Shown here piece by piece: positions 1 through 8,719 of a stretch of 64,000 nt of DNA. The translations under genes were made by a program, and so were the position numbers. The DNA comes from Sporosarcina globispora (GTDB lineage: Bacteria > Bacillota > Bacilli > Bacillales > Cytobacillaceae). The notes under the pieces are model-generated. The model was given only the letters and a program-made list of their open reading frames with translations, was not told where the DNA came from and ran no database searches. The DNA is taken from contig NZ_LGUF01000007.1 in NCBI RefSeq assembly GCF_001274725.1, forward strand, positions 3,570,327-3,634,326, given 5' to 3'. The first letter of the stretch is position 1. Every line of letters begins with the position of its first letter.

Positions 1-149
1 AAATTCATGAAGAAATCACCACAACTATTCCGCGGAAAAAGCTGCACCCAAATAGACTTAAACAATAATTCCCCAGATTTCTTGGTTAGTACTATTCATG
101 CTTGCCTCCCCCATAAACTAATTAAAAGTCTAATGCAAAGAGGTGAAGT

Positions 150-1412
150 ATGGGGATTCATGTTGTTCAGGCAGGAGATAGCCTTTGGGCGATTTCTCAA
201 AAGTATAATGTTCCTATCCAAAGTGTACTAACGGCTAATGGCCTTGAAGAGGAAACCAGAGTTATCCCCGGTTTGGCTTTATACATTCCGGAAGACGGAC
301 CTGTTATCAGATCTTATATCGTGAAGCCGGGAGATACCCTTTGGAGCATATCCCGGCGATATCAAACTTCAATCACTGCCATTCTGTCGGCAAACCCTGG
401 GATAAGGCCGGAACGGCTGTATATAGGCCAAAAGATAAATGTTCCAACAGCAAATAAATTAGTAATGGAGACATTGGGATTCATAGTTCCGTATTCTCCT
501 GAAACTTTTTTACCCGCTTTTAGGGAAACAGCAAAGTACTTAACGTACATCGCCATTTCTGCGTATTCTTTAACTAGAGAAGGTTACGCATATATAGAAC
601 TTGATGATACAGCCATATTGGCAGAAAGCCGGCGTTTGAATGTCATTCCGCTGCTGATGATTAGAAATCTTGCACAAGGTGAATTTAGTGCTGAACTGAT
701 TGGCGGGGTGCTTGAAAGTCCGGCATATAGGAGGAACTTAATCTTAAGCCTCATGAACTTTGTCAACCAAAAAGGGTATGAGGGCATCAGCCTGGATTTT
801 GAATTTATTCCTCCGCCAAGGCGCCAAGATTTCAATTCCTTCATTAAAGAATTAAAAAATGCTTTAGGGCCTAAAATTCTTCATGTCAATGTACATGCTA
901 AGACTGAAGATATCCCAGCGAACCGGATAATAGGGGCATATGATTATAAAGCAATTGGAGAGGGGGCTGATATTGTTGCAGTCATGACCATGGATTATGG
1001 TTATCCTACTGGTCCTCCTAATCCTGTCGCTCCGCTATGGTGGGTAGAAGAGGTTATTAAATATTCTATTACACAGATTGATTCCAAGAGGCTGCAAATT
1101 GCCCTGCCTTTATATGGCTATGACTGGAGAACCTCGGATAATCGAACCCGCTCATTTTCCATGCAAGCTATCCAGAATTTAGCTCTGAATACAGGATCGG
1201 TCATTCAATTCGATGCTTTTGCAGCCTCACCATGGTTCAAATATTGGAGAGAAGCCGAAGAGCATGTTGTCTGGTTTGAAGATATCCGCAGCATAACAGA
1301 GAAATATAAATTAATCGACCAGTATAATCTTTTAGGGATGACATACTGGCATTTAAGCTTGCGTTTTCCGCAGAACTGGGCATTTGCTGATAAAAATTTT
1401 ACTATTTTATAG
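150..1412 (+). CDS. LysM-GH18 spore peptidoglycan hydrolase (SleL/YaaH type)
   Basis: A 420-residue protein with two N-terminal LysM repeats (about residues 3-46 and 51-96, each with a GDxLWxIS core) and a glycoside hydrolase 18 domain from about 105 to the end. The GH18 active-site strand reads GISLDFE, so the acid/base pair is D216/E218; the first two acidic positions of the classical DxxDxDxE motif are replaced, as in other SleL/YaaH proteins. Such enzymes act as N-acetylglucosaminidases on spore cortex fragments during germination. There is no signal peptide, which fits deposition on the spore from the mother cell. The ATG follows AGAGGTGA at good spacing. B. subtilis has several paralogues (YaaH, YdhD, YvbX), so the exact orthologue is not assigned. 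Confidence 0.9.
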   Translation: MGIHVVQAGDSLWAISQKYNVPIQSVLTANGLEEETRVIPGLALYIPEDGPVIRSYIVKPGDTLWSISRRYQTSITAILSANPGIRPERLYIGQKINVPTANKLVMETLGFIVPYSPETFLPAFRETAKYLTYIAISAYSLTREGYAYIELDDTAILAESRRLNVIPLLMIRNLAQGEFSAELIGGVLESPAYRRNLILSLMNFVNQKGYEGISLDFEFIPPPRRQDFNSFIKELKNALGPKILHVNVHAKTEDIPANRIIGAYDYKAIGEGADIVAVMTMDYGYPTGPPNPVAPLWWVEEVIKYSITQIDSKRLQIALPLYGYDWRTSDNRTRSFSMQAIQNLALNTGSVIQFDAFAASPWFKYWREAEEHVVWFEDIRSITEKYKLIDQYNLLGMTYWHLSLRFPQNWAFADKNFTIL

Positions 1413-1419
1413 CTGGCGA

Positions 1420-1593
1420 CTAGATCATTTCCTTCATTTCTTCTTCAAAATAAAACATTTTCGGATTTTCTTTAATTGTATATGTGTATTTTTTCATTTT
1501 TGCGACATAGCAGGATTTATTGATCGTAACTTTCTCGCCGGTATGAATCAGAATAACTACATCATTATGATCAAACTTATTTCTGCGCTTCAC
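1420..1593 (-). CDS. Small conserved-looking hypothetical protein, 57 aa
   Basis: An uninterrupted reverse-strand reading frame starts at GTG 1593, eight bases after AGGAAGAGGG, and ends at TAG 1420, convergent with the upstream lysin gene. The product is basic at its start (VKRRNKFDHNDVV), carries a single Cys and ends in an acidic stretch rich in Glu and Met. The codon use looks coding and no longer frame competes on that strand. I do not recognise the family. It is too short for common gene callers and may be missing from automatic annotation. Confidence 0.6.
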   Translation of the reverse strand: MKRRNKFDHNDVVILIHTGEKVTINKSCYVAKMKKYTYTIKENPKMFYFEEEMKEMI

Positions 1594-1766
1594 ACTGATC
1601 CCTCTTCCTATACTTGTTGTTATTCACACATTATCTCATACTTCTTGGGAATTTACCCTCCCTGTGATTGGTTGAATCAATCAAGTTCCATCTTTTCTTT
1701 TGCTTATTGGGAAGGAAATGATATATTAGTCTAATTGAATACCAAAGAGAACAAAGGAAGATAGAG

Positions 1767-4004
1767 ATGACTTCAACACATGGCTATATAAGAGATTGGC
1801 AAAAAGCCATCCGCGCTGAGATCTTATATTTAAAGAAATATGGGAGCACCCGCTACTTAATGCTAAATGGGCAGCTGCTTTCAAAATCTGGTGTATATAC
1901 CTATTTTTTTGATGCACCTTCAATTATTAAAATTCCAACTGGATCTTCTATAAAACTGGAATGGGGAGGAAAGAGAGTGGAAGGGCGAGTCCTTTCTGCC
2001 GAAGGAAATAATGCCATTCTCGCCTTGGAAGAGCACATTGGAATCGACCTGTCAGAGGCTTATTTGCTTCATGACCCCTGGGAGCTATTGGATGAGCTTT
2101 ATCAGCGGCTGGATGAAATAAAAGACAGCAAAAGAAAAAGAAACAGAATTAAGAAATTGATGGATCCTTCAATGGCACCCAAACATCCCTATGAAAAGAT
2201 AAAATCTGGTACCCATGAATTGATTTTACGTTCAAAATATAATCCGGTCACCTATGTCTGGGGACCGCCAGGCACTGGAAAAACCTACACACTTGCACGT
2301 GTAGCCGCCAACAAATACTTCAAAGGTCAAAGTGTCCTGATTCTGGCACACTCAAACCAAGCCATAGATGTCCTAATGGCCGAGACTTCATTCTTTGCAG
2401 CAGGCAAACGAACCATAGCTGATGGGGATATGCTTCGCTACGGTTCACAAATTGGGCATGCATTAATCGATCATCGATCATTAACTGCCGATTATCTTTT
2501 ACAGAAGCAGCATTCCAATCTCTCGGAACAAAAAGCAGCCCTATTTGAGGAGCGCCGCCTGCTTAAACAGGATTTGTCCCGTTCCCTCAGCAAGAGAGAC
2601 TCCGATCAGCTCATTGCCATTGAAAAGAAGTTATCTGGAGTGCTTGAAAAAATCAGGCTGAAGGAAATAGAGTTTGTTAAAAACGCTTCTATTATCGGAA
2701 CAACTTTGGCAAAAGCTGCAAGTGACCCTGCAATTTATGAGAAAAATTATGACATAGTCATTATCGATGAATCCAGTATGGCTTATGTGCCTCAGGCCGC
2801 CTTTGCAGCTTCACTGGGAAGAAGGGTAATCATTTGCGGAGATTTTAAACAGCTGCCGCCCATTGCTTCCTCACGGCATAAAATGGCTGAAAAATGGCTA
2901 AGAGAGGATATCTTTCATCACTCAGGTGTGTCTGATGCTGTCAAGGATGGACATTTGCACCCTCACCTTTTTCTATTAAAAGAGCAGCGCCGCATGCACC
3001 CTGACATATCTGCGTTTTCTAATAAACATATCTACCATTCACTTGTAGGTGACCACCCGGATGTTCTTACAGCGAGATCTGATATCTCCGCCTGCGCTCC
3101 TTTTCCCGGCAGAGCCTCAATCCTCCTGAATACGGCTGGCTCAGGTGAATATGGCATAAAAGATGGGAGTTCAAATTCAAGAATCAATTTATGGGATCTC
3201 TTGCTGGGTTTTCAGCTAATTCATGAAGCTTTTATAGGAGGGAGCAGGTCCATAGGCTATGTAACTCCTTATCGTGCACAGGCATTATTAATGGAACAGC
3301 TTCTGGATGAGCTATATGAGGAAGAGAGATCATCCGCTGATATTATTGCTGCAACAGTCCACCGGTTTCAGGGAAGTGAACGGGATGTCATGATTTTTGA
3401 TTCTGCCGATGCCCCGCCTCATGACAGAGCTGGAATGCTATTGATCGGGAAAGAAAGCGAAAGGCTTTTGAATGTTGCCATAACGAGAACCAAGGGGAAA
3501 TTCATTCATATTTGCGATTTGGATTTTATACAGAACAAGGTTTTTAGAAACAAAACATGGAGGAAGCTGGCAGACCATCAGCTGCACAATGGACAGGCCA
3601 TTCATCCTGATCAGATTGGCAGATGGATCAAAAATCAGCATCCACACCTCCAATGGATGCATGCAAAGAAGCTGGAAAAAGTGTTTGAGGATATTTCAGC
3701 AGCGAAAAAGGAGATTGTTATTTCCCTGCCGGATGGTCAAAAACTGGGGAATGAGTGGGGGCAAGCACTTTCCAAGAGGCCTTCGCAAACGAAGCTCACC
3801 ATGCTTGCCGAACATTCCATCCCTTTCTTTAATCCTGATAAGATAGCGCCAAACGGCTTTCCATTCCCGTTCATATTAATTGACGGCCATATTTTGTGGC
3901 TGGGCATGCCGACGGAGACTCATAAAAACGCAAGGCCGCCCTATGTGGCAGCAAGGCTTCAGTCATCTGCTGCAGGCTCATATCTTACTTCTCAATTCAA
4001 ATAA
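1767..4004 (+). CDS. Superfamily 1 helicase (UPF1/DNA2-like AAA family)
   Basis: The 745-residue protein shows the full helicase set: Walker A GPPGTGKT near residue 166, Walker B variant IIDESSM near 332, GDFKQLPP near 358, QRRMHP near 405, HRFQGSE near 531 and NVAITRTKGK near 569. This arrangement matches the UPF1/DNA2-type SF1B helicases, here with a roughly 150-residue C-terminal domain (from about 600) resembling a phospholipase D-like or nuclease-associated tail only weakly. It probably unwinds nucleic acid in the cytoplasm; the substrate is unknown. It is a single-gene unit: its own start has GGAAG upstream and a strong hairpin terminator follows the stop codon immediately. Confidence 0.85.
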   Translation: MTSTHGYIRDWQKAIRAEILYLKKYGSTRYLMLNGQLLSKSGVYTYFFDAPSIIKIPTGSSIKLEWGGKRVEGRVLSAEGNNAILALEEHIGIDLSEAYLLHDPWELLDELYQRLDEIKDSKRKRNRIKKLMDPSMAPKHPYEKIKSGTHELILRSKYNPVTYVWGPPGTGKTYTLARVAANKYFKGQSVLILAHSNQAIDVLMAETSFFAAGKRTIADGDMLRYGSQIGHALIDHRSLTADYLLQKQHSNLSEQKAALFEERRLLKQDLSRSLSKRDSDQLIAIEKKLSGVLEKIRLKEIEFVKNASIIGTTLAKAASDPAIYEKNYDIVIIDESSMAYVPQAAFAASLGRRVIICGDFKQLPPIASSRHKMAEKWLREDIFHHSGVSDAVKDGHLHPHLFLLKEQRRMHPDISAFSNKHIYHSLVGDHPDVLTARSDISACAPFPGRASILLNTAGSGEYGIKDGSSNSRINLWDLLLGFQLIHEAFIGGSRSIGYVTPYRAQALLMEQLLDELYEEERSSADIIAATVHRFQGSERDVMIFDSADAPPHDRAGMLLIGKESERLLNVAITRTKGKFIHICDLDFIQNKVFRNKTWRKLADHQLHNGQAIHPDQIGRWIKNQHPHLQWMHAKKLEKVFEDISAAKKEIVISLPDGQKLGNEWGQALSKRPSQTKLTMLAEHSIPFFNPDKIAPNGFPFPFILIDGHILWLGMPTETHKNARPPYVAARLQSSAAGSYLTSQFK

Positions 4005-4118
4005 AAAAAGACGCCCCAGTAAGGCGTCTTTTTGACGTATTGCGGCGACCCGACTGCACTCCACATTGTGCATTGCCAATATTGGCTTGTCTGTCGTCTT
4101 ATGCAATTAGCTCATCGC
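4003..4118 (-). ncRNA. Candidate small RNA, about 115 nt, convergent with the helicase gene
   Basis: The 300-base gap between the helicase and PBP genes holds no convincing protein gene, but on the minus strand a good sigma-A promoter (4125-4153) is followed about 115 bases later by the strong terminator at 4005-4033. The intervening RNA can form a GCCAATATTGGC hairpin enclosed by TGCAT/ATGCA pairing, plus a GACG/CGTC pairing. An ATG near the 5' end is followed almost at once by a stop. This is an inference from promoter-plus-terminator layout; no known small RNA family was recognised. Confidence 0.45.
4005..4033. terminator. Bidirectional intrinsic terminator
   Basis: An 11-bp arm AAAAAGACGCC pairs with GGCGTCTTTTT across a 7-base loop. 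T runs lie on both strands, seven on the minus side, so it can stop the helicase transcript and a convergent minus-strand transcript. Confidence 0.9.
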
Positions 4119-4124
4119 GTTATT

Positions 4125-4153
4125 AATATAACATTATTCCAACAAGGAGACAA
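4125..4153 (-). promoter_or_regulatory. Sigma-A-type promoter for the candidate small RNA
   Basis: On the minus strand TTGTCT (4153-4148) is separated by exactly 17 bases from TATATT (4130-4125). Predicted transcript start is near 4118. Confidence 0.5.
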
Positions 4154-4331
4154 GCATTTTTTGCACTTCGGTTGCATTCATATCGATTTTCGATCAAAAT
4201 ATACTTTTAAATGGAACAACAGAGTGTTCATCCCTTACTATTGAATTTGAAACTTTTGATAGAGTTTATTCGTTTAATATATAATAAGGGGACATAATAG
4301 TGGAACTTTAAGAAATAGAGAAGGAGTCACC

Positions 4332-6410
4332 ATGGAAAAATATCAACGTTTCAAAGAAGCTTTTGCAAAGTTTTGGCGCAAAAAGCACTTAACACAAATT
4401 CTGCTTCTTTTAACACTGACTATTATACTTTTAACCATACTGTTTTTTGCCTTTCTGGCAGCCACAGCAAATGTGGAGACGCTAAAAGAAGGACTAAGGC
4501 AGTCAACCGTTATTTATGATAAAGACGGTGATGCTGCTGCAAGACTTGCGGAAAATAGGGCAGAGGGTGCAGATATTGAAGATTTGCCTGATCATGTGGG
4601 CAATGCTGTTATTGCCATTGAAGACGAACGCTTTTATAAGCATAACGGTTTTGATATTAAGGGAATTGCGAGAGCATTTTTCGGTAATTTATTTTCCGGC
4701 AGCATAACAGGAGGGGGAAGTACTATTACTCAGCAGCTGGCTAAAAATGCTTTGCTGTCCCCAGAACAGACTTACCGGCGAAAAGCCGAAGAACTGTTCC
4801 TGGCAGTAGAAATCGAAAAAAATTATAAAAAAGATGAAATCCTGCAAATGTATTTAAATCAGGTATACTACGGAAGCGGTTCCTGGGGAATCGAACAGGC
4901 AGCCAATAAGTATTTCAGCAAAACACCAAAGGAACTGAGCATCAGCGAAAGTGCATTGCTTGCAGGTTTGCTTCAATCGCCTTCAGCTCTCGATCCTTAC
5001 AATCATTACGAACGGGCAATGAAAAGAAGAAATGTTGTCCTTGGCAAGATGAAAGAGCACAAAATGATTTCAGCTGAAGAGTATGAGAACGCTGTAAATG
5101 AAAAGATTCAATTAAAGGAAGGAACGCGAAGCAAGCAAGAAAGAAAATACCCTTATTATGTTGATGCCGTACTTGATGAAGCCATTAATAAGTACGGACT
5201 AACCCAGGAAGAAATTTTTACAAGAGGATACAAAATATATACGGAAATGGATCAGAACCTGCAATCAAGCCTGGAAAATGTGTATAAAAAGGATTCAATC
5301 TTTCCACCTGGCATGAATGGGGAAATTGTCCAAAGTGGTGCTGTCCTGCTTGATCCGGCAACAGGAGGAGTCAGAGGACTAGTCGGCGGCAGAGGTGAAC
5401 ATGTTTTCAGAGGATTTAACAGGGCCACACACATTAAAGCCCAGCCCGGATCAACACTAAAGCCTTTAGCAGTTTACACACCAGCTCTTGAAGAAGGATA
5501 CTCACCAACATCCATGCTGAAAGATGAGCCAGTAACATATGGAGATTACAAACCAACTAATGCTTCCGGACAGTACGCAGGCGAAGTGTCTATGTATAAA
5601 GCAGTGGAAGATTCAATCAATGTCCCAGCTGTATGGCTCCTAAATGAAATGGGTCTTGATAAAGGGCTGGATGCCCTTGGCAGATTCGGCATCCCGCTTG
5701 AAAAAGAAGATGAATATCTGGGGATTGCTTTGGGCGGAATGAGAAAAGGGATCTCACCTTTACAGCTCGCAGAAGCTTATGCGACTTTTCCAAATGGCGG
5801 AAAGCGGCATGATGGCCATCTAATTACGAAAATTGTTGGCCCAACCGGCGGCATCATTGCAGAACGTGACAAAGAAACAGTTAAGGTTACGACGAAAACG
5901 GTATCGAATCAGATGACTTCCATGCTGTTAAATGTGGTTGAAACGGGCACAGGAAGCGCAACAAAGATAGAAGGAGTTCAAATTGCCGGAAAAACGGGAT
6001 CAACCCAGCTCCCTTATAAGGACATTAACGGAACGAAAGACCAATGGTTTGTAGGCTATACACCAAATCTGGTTGGCGCTGTATGGCTGGGGTATGACCA
6101 GACTGACAGGGAACATTATCTGTCAAAAAGCAGTTCTGAAACAGCTGTACCTGTTTTTAGGGCGATTATGGAAACAAGCCTGCCATACATGCAGGAAGAG
6201 GAATTTACTACTAAATCAGTAAATGAAAAGCTGGAAAAAAAGGAGTTAACAGAAGAAATTGGACAAACCATTAAAGAGCAGGCAGGAAAATTCGAAGGAA
6301 AACTGAGAGAGGATCTGCCGATCTGGAAGGAAAAACTGAGAGAAGGCAAGAACGAGCTCGAAGATTTCGGTAAATTCCTGAAAGACAAATGGGATCAATT
6401 CAGCAATTAA
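4332..6410 (+). CDS. Class A penicillin-binding protein (bifunctional transglycosylase/transpeptidase)
   Basis: A 692-residue class A PBP with one N-terminal membrane anchor (about residues 21-45), a GT51 glycosyltransferase domain whose catalytic EDERFYKHNG motif lies at about 96-105, and a transpeptidase domain with SxxK in PGSTLKP (near 371), SxN in DSINVPA and KTGST near 553. It polymerises and crosslinks peptidoglycan outside the membrane. The length and lack of a FnIII tail fit the PbpF/PbpG group; PbpF of B. subtilis is the closest resemblance I can recall, but the paralogue is not certain. The last 70 residues are a charged, Lys/Glu-rich helix, probably coiled. The start has AGAAGGAG upstream and a terminator follows. 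Confidence 0.9.
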   Translation: MEKYQRFKEAFAKFWRKKHLTQILLLLTLTIILLTILFFAFLAATANVETLKEGLRQSTVIYDKDGDAAARLAENRAEGADIEDLPDHVGNAVIAIEDERFYKHNGFDIKGIARAFFGNLFSGSITGGGSTITQQLAKNALLSPEQTYRRKAEELFLAVEIEKNYKKDEILQMYLNQVYYGSGSWGIEQAANKYFSKTPKELSISESALLAGLLQSPSALDPYNHYERAMKRRNVVLGKMKEHKMISAEEYENAVNEKIQLKEGTRSKQERKYPYYVDAVLDEAINKYGLTQEEIFTRGYKIYTEMDQNLQSSLENVYKKDSIFPPGMNGEIVQSGAVLLDPATGGVRGLVGGRGEHVFRGFNRATHIKAQPGSTLKPLAVYTPALEEGYSPTSMLKDEPVTYGDYKPTNASGQYAGEVSMYKAVEDSINVPAVWLLNEMGLDKGLDALGRFGIPLEKEDEYLGIALGGMRKGISPLQLAEAYATFPNGGKRHDGHLITKIVGPTGGIIAERDKETVKVTTKTVSNQMTSMLLNVVETGTGSATKIEGVQIAGKTGSTQLPYKDINGTKDQWFVGYTPNLVGAVWLGYDQTDREHYLSKSSSETAVPVFRAIMETSLPYMQEEEFTTKSVNEKLEKKELTEEIGQTIKEQAGKFEGKLREDLPIWKEKLREGKNELEDFGKFLKDKWDQFSN

Positions 6411-6416
6411 ACAGAA

Positions 6417-6454
6417 AAGAGGGAATGGCCTAAATTAGCCGTTCTCTTTTTTTT
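6417..6454 (+). terminator. Intrinsic terminator after the PBP gene
   Basis: AGAGGGAATGGC pairs with GCCGTTCTCT around a short A/T loop and is followed by eight T residues. Confidence 0.85.
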
Positions 6455-6539
6455 CCCATTAATCTTTATACTGGAATAATTCAGAAAAACAGTGTAATGT
6501 AAATAGTTATAGCAACCACTAACAAATCGACAGCATCCC

Positions 6540-6576
6540 GCTAGCCATTTGCTAGCTAAAAGATATTACCCGCTAG
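6540..6576 (+). promoter_or_regulatory. Triple GCTAG repeat, possible RHH operator
   Basis: GCTAG occurs three times (6540, 6551, 6572) just before the start of a ribbon-helix-helix-like gene; the first two are complete GCTAGC palindromes 11 bases apart and the third overlaps the ribosome binding site. RHH proteins commonly autoregulate through such short repeated palindromes, so this is a plausible operator, not a demonstrated one. Confidence 0.35.
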
Positions 6577-6586
6577 GAGGATTCAA

Positions 6587-6781
6587 ATGAATGGAGAACC
6601 ACGGATACAGCTAAATGTCCGCATATCAAAAGAAACTTCGAACATGCTTGATGAAATTGTTGATTATTATCAGGAAAACACGAAGCTTGGCCGTATTTAC
6701 AAAGGTGATGTATTAACAGATATTATTGAAAAATCATATGAAATAATGAATAAGCAAAAAAAGATGAATAAAAAATTTTAA
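6587..6781 (+). CDS. Small ribbon-helix-helix-like protein
   Basis: The 64-residue protein begins with a beta-strand-like segment (PRIQLNVRIS) followed by two amphipathic helices, the layout of CopG/Arc-type ribbon-helix-helix DNA binders, and ends in a Lys-rich tail. A perfect AGGAGG precedes the ATG. It lies 33 bases upstream of the HD-domain gene, so the two are probably co-transcribed. RHH assignment is from pattern only; no toxin partner is visible, so a toxin-antitoxin role is not supported. Confidence 0.6.
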   Translation: MNGEPRIQLNVRISKETSNMLDEIVDYYQENTKLGRIYKGDVLTDIIEKSYEIMNKQKKMNKKF

Positions 6782-6814
6782 TCAAGATTGTATTTGAAGT
6801 TGGAGGAGGATCAC

Positions 6815-7339
6815 TTGAGAGATGTAAAACTAACCGATATATATCAGCATCGTATCGCACAAAAATATGTTACACGCTCGGGCATCGCTCATGCAATTGC
6901 AGTTGCCTATCATGCTTTCCAGCTTGCCAAAGATTTGGGTGAAGATGCTGATTCAGCAGCCAAAGCTGGCTTTATGCATGACATCGGCCATTATACCTGG
7001 TACAAAAATGGAAAGTGGGATTATGATCTTTATCGGCTGAATGACATCCATGCCATTAAAGGTGCTGAGCGGGCCCATAAACTCCTAATCAGACTTGGAG
7101 AAAACCCGATTAAAGCGAAAGAAATCGCTTTAGCCATCCTTTTTCACACGGATTCATTTCTGCCTGGCGGTGAAGTTGTAAGAACTCAGCTGCAATCCAT
7201 TGTTAAATTGGCAGATGAAAAAGATGAAGAACCCGGAGGTGCCCATCATTATCGTGAACTTGATTTTGACAGGGCAATGAAAAGCCTCGAAACACTGGAT
7301 AATAAGATTGATGATTACCTGAAGAAAAAACAAGAATAA
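6815..7339 (+). CDS. HD-domain phosphohydrolase
   Basis: A metal-dependent HD hydrolase of about 174 residues. The metal-binding core is visible: an early H in SGIAHAIAVAYHA, the HD pair in FMHDIGHYTW, and a later H in LAILFHTDSF followed by a D in VKLADEKDE. I placed the start at TTG 6815 because GGAGGAGGA sits four bases upstream; an earlier in-frame TTG at 6788 has no site. It resembles B. subtilis YueE-type predicted phosphohydrolases. The substrate is unknown; a nucleotide or phosphate ester is likely from the family. Confidence 0.75.
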   Translation: MRDVKLTDIYQHRIAQKYVTRSGIAHAIAVAYHAFQLAKDLGEDADSAAKAGFMHDIGHYTWYKNGKWDYDLYRLNDIHAIKGAERAHKLLIRLGENPIKAKEIALAILFHTDSFLPGGEVVRTQLQSIVKLADEKDEEPGGAHHYRELDFDRAMKSLETLDNKIDDYLKKKQE

Positions 7340-7360
7340 CCAGACTTTCTGTCATGTTAT

Positions 7361-7415
7361 GCGCTTCCCCAGGAAATCCTTTTTTTATCGCCTGATTTTT
7401 TGAGAAGGGAAGCGC
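7361..7415 (+). repeat. Inverted repeat after the HD gene
   Basis: GCGCTTCCC at 7361 and GGGAAGCGC at 7407 form a 9-bp perfect stem around a 37-base loop rich in T. It could act as an inefficient terminator for the RHH-HD unit; there is only a short T run afterwards. Confidence 0.4.
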
Positions 7416-7492
7416 CTCTTTCATGAAGAAGTATTATCATACGGAGGATTCAATTATCAAAATTATTTATGTGCAGGGATGGTGTTGCTATT

Positions 7493-7630
7493 GTGAGGGC
7501 AAGGACTCGAAAACAGCAGTCATTTAATGTTGAAGAAATTAAATTTGGATTATCAACTGTATTTCTGCATCTATCATTTTATGCATTTATCATTTTTATA
7601 CTTTTACTATTTTTAGAGTTATTTGGTTAA
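7493..7630 (+). CDS. Possible single-pass membrane peptide, 45 aa
   Basis: From GTG 7493 an open frame encodes a basic N-terminus (VRARTRKQQSF) and a single hydrophobic helix of about 20 residues ending LLLFLELFG. An in-frame ATG lies upstream at 7469, but the nearest GGAGG (7443) is too far away; GGGATGG before the GTG is a weak site. No homologue recognised. The composition is typical of real small membrane proteins, but expression is unproven. Confidence 0.4.
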   Translation: MRARTRKQQSFNVEEIKFGLSTVFLHLSFYAFIIFILLLFLELFG

Positions 7631-7685
7631 AGTACATAGCATATTCCAGTGCAAAGCAAGCTGCTTTGCACTGGAATGAACATAA

Positions 7686-8340
7686 TTATCTTTGCAATAT
7701 GCCTTTTTCCTTTAAAAAATTTTCTACCTCTATGAATTCTTCTACAGGTACAAAAGATATGTCCCTTTTCAGGAGAAGATCCTGAAGCCCATTTTTTGCA
7801 AAAGTTATGTCAGCGTATTCCGCTGGATGGGAATCCGGTTCACTGTCCCCAATAAAAAAAACAGCTTCATATTCCTTCTTTAAGTCCTGAATGACCTTCG
7901 ACTTATTAATGCCATACCTTTCAGAGTAATGCTGATGATTCTTATCTATATTCATGTGCACATTCTTCTCATGATAAAATCCTTCATTTGAAAAAACCTT
8001 AACATCTTTTACTCCATATTTTTTTAAAATGTGATGGATATAATAGTCTGTGCCAGCACTCAAAATATAAAAGTCTCCGCCGCTTTCCTGTATCTTTTTA
8101 TATAAATTCTGGTACTTGCTCATCTATTTCTATTGAATAAATATCGCTTATAATTTGGTCTTCTTCCTGATTGATGGAGGTAAAAACTTTATTCAAAAAG
8201 TCGATATCCTTCATCTCTCCAGCCTTCCATTTGGGCATCAAATCCCTGCCCTCCGGAAAATATTTATCCAACATGATTAAATAGAAGTCCCTTTTTGAAA
8301 TCGTTCCGTCAAAATCTGAGACAAAAGCCCATTTTTTCAT
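7686..8340 (-). pseudogene. Frameshifted HAD-family phosphatase (MtnX/SerB-like)
   Basis: Two overlapping reverse-strand frames together make one HAD phosphatase of about 220 residues. The 5' part (start ATG 8340 behind GGAGG) has the nucleophile motif FVSDFDGTIS; the 3' part (7686-8123) has ILSAGTD and the metal-binding GDSEPDSHPA. The frames switch around 8098-8110, where TTTATATAAAAA seems to have lost one T: restoring it would join PEF to YKKIQESGG. Related MtnX enzymes dephosphorylate an intermediate of methionine salvage, but no other salvage genes are nearby. It is either a young pseudogene or a sequencing error; coding quality on both sides is intact, favouring a recent or artefactual event. 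Confidence 0.8.
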
Positions 8341-8392
8341 TCTATAAACCTCCAATAAGACATTTCCGCTTTTTATATTACTATGTTACCAA

Positions 8393-8521
8393 ATGAAAGA
8401 GTTTGGATGCACCTACAAAGAAATTGCAGAAAAGTTAAATTTGACTGATGCATTATTAGGTATCAGCTGAGTAAAAAGAGGTCATAGCTCAGAAGTAAAA
8501 AAAGAGGCAGGTTATGTATAG
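8393..8521 (+). pseudogene. Relic of an HTH/transposase OrfA-like gene
   Basis: A short frame from ATG 8393 reads MKEFGCTYKEIAEKLNLTD, a helix-turn-helix start like IS3-family OrfA or an orphan HTH protein, then hits TGA at 8468; the same frame continues to a second stop at 8519. No terminal repeats or partner gene remain. The assignment rests on a short match to the general HTH pattern. Confidence 0.3.
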
Positions 8522-8617
8522 CTCAAAAGACAGCTTTAAAAAGGATAATGATTACAAAGCTAAAAAGGGGAAGGATTTAGAGTAGGCTATGTCTATTGTC
8601 TTTGGCAGTTAAACTAT

Positions 8618-8656
8618 AAGGGCATTGGGTTAATCCTAATGCTCTTGCTTTTTTTA
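8618..8656 (+). terminator. Intrinsic terminator in the relic region
   Basis: AAGGGCATTGGG pairs with CCTAATGCTCTT and leads into seven T. There is no intact gene upstream on this strand, so it is probably left over from the decayed locus. Confidence 0.6.
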
Positions 8657-8719
8657 TTATTCTATAAGTGATATTATATAGATTGGTTTTACATACATAA
8701 TTTTAAGGAGATGAACAGA

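Noticed and set aside
7..231. Forward frame of 74 residues at the window start
   Set aside because: It overlaps the well-supported LysM-GH18 gene in another frame and has no homology pattern.
4032..4244. 70-residue forward frame in the helicase-PBP gap
   Set aside because: No ribosome site, protein-like composition is poor, and the region is better explained by a minus-strand RNA.
6587..7339. Toxin-antitoxin pair (RHH plus HD protein)
   Set aside because: The HD protein is a typical metabolic-type phosphohydrolase with no toxin signature, and 33 bases separate the genes.
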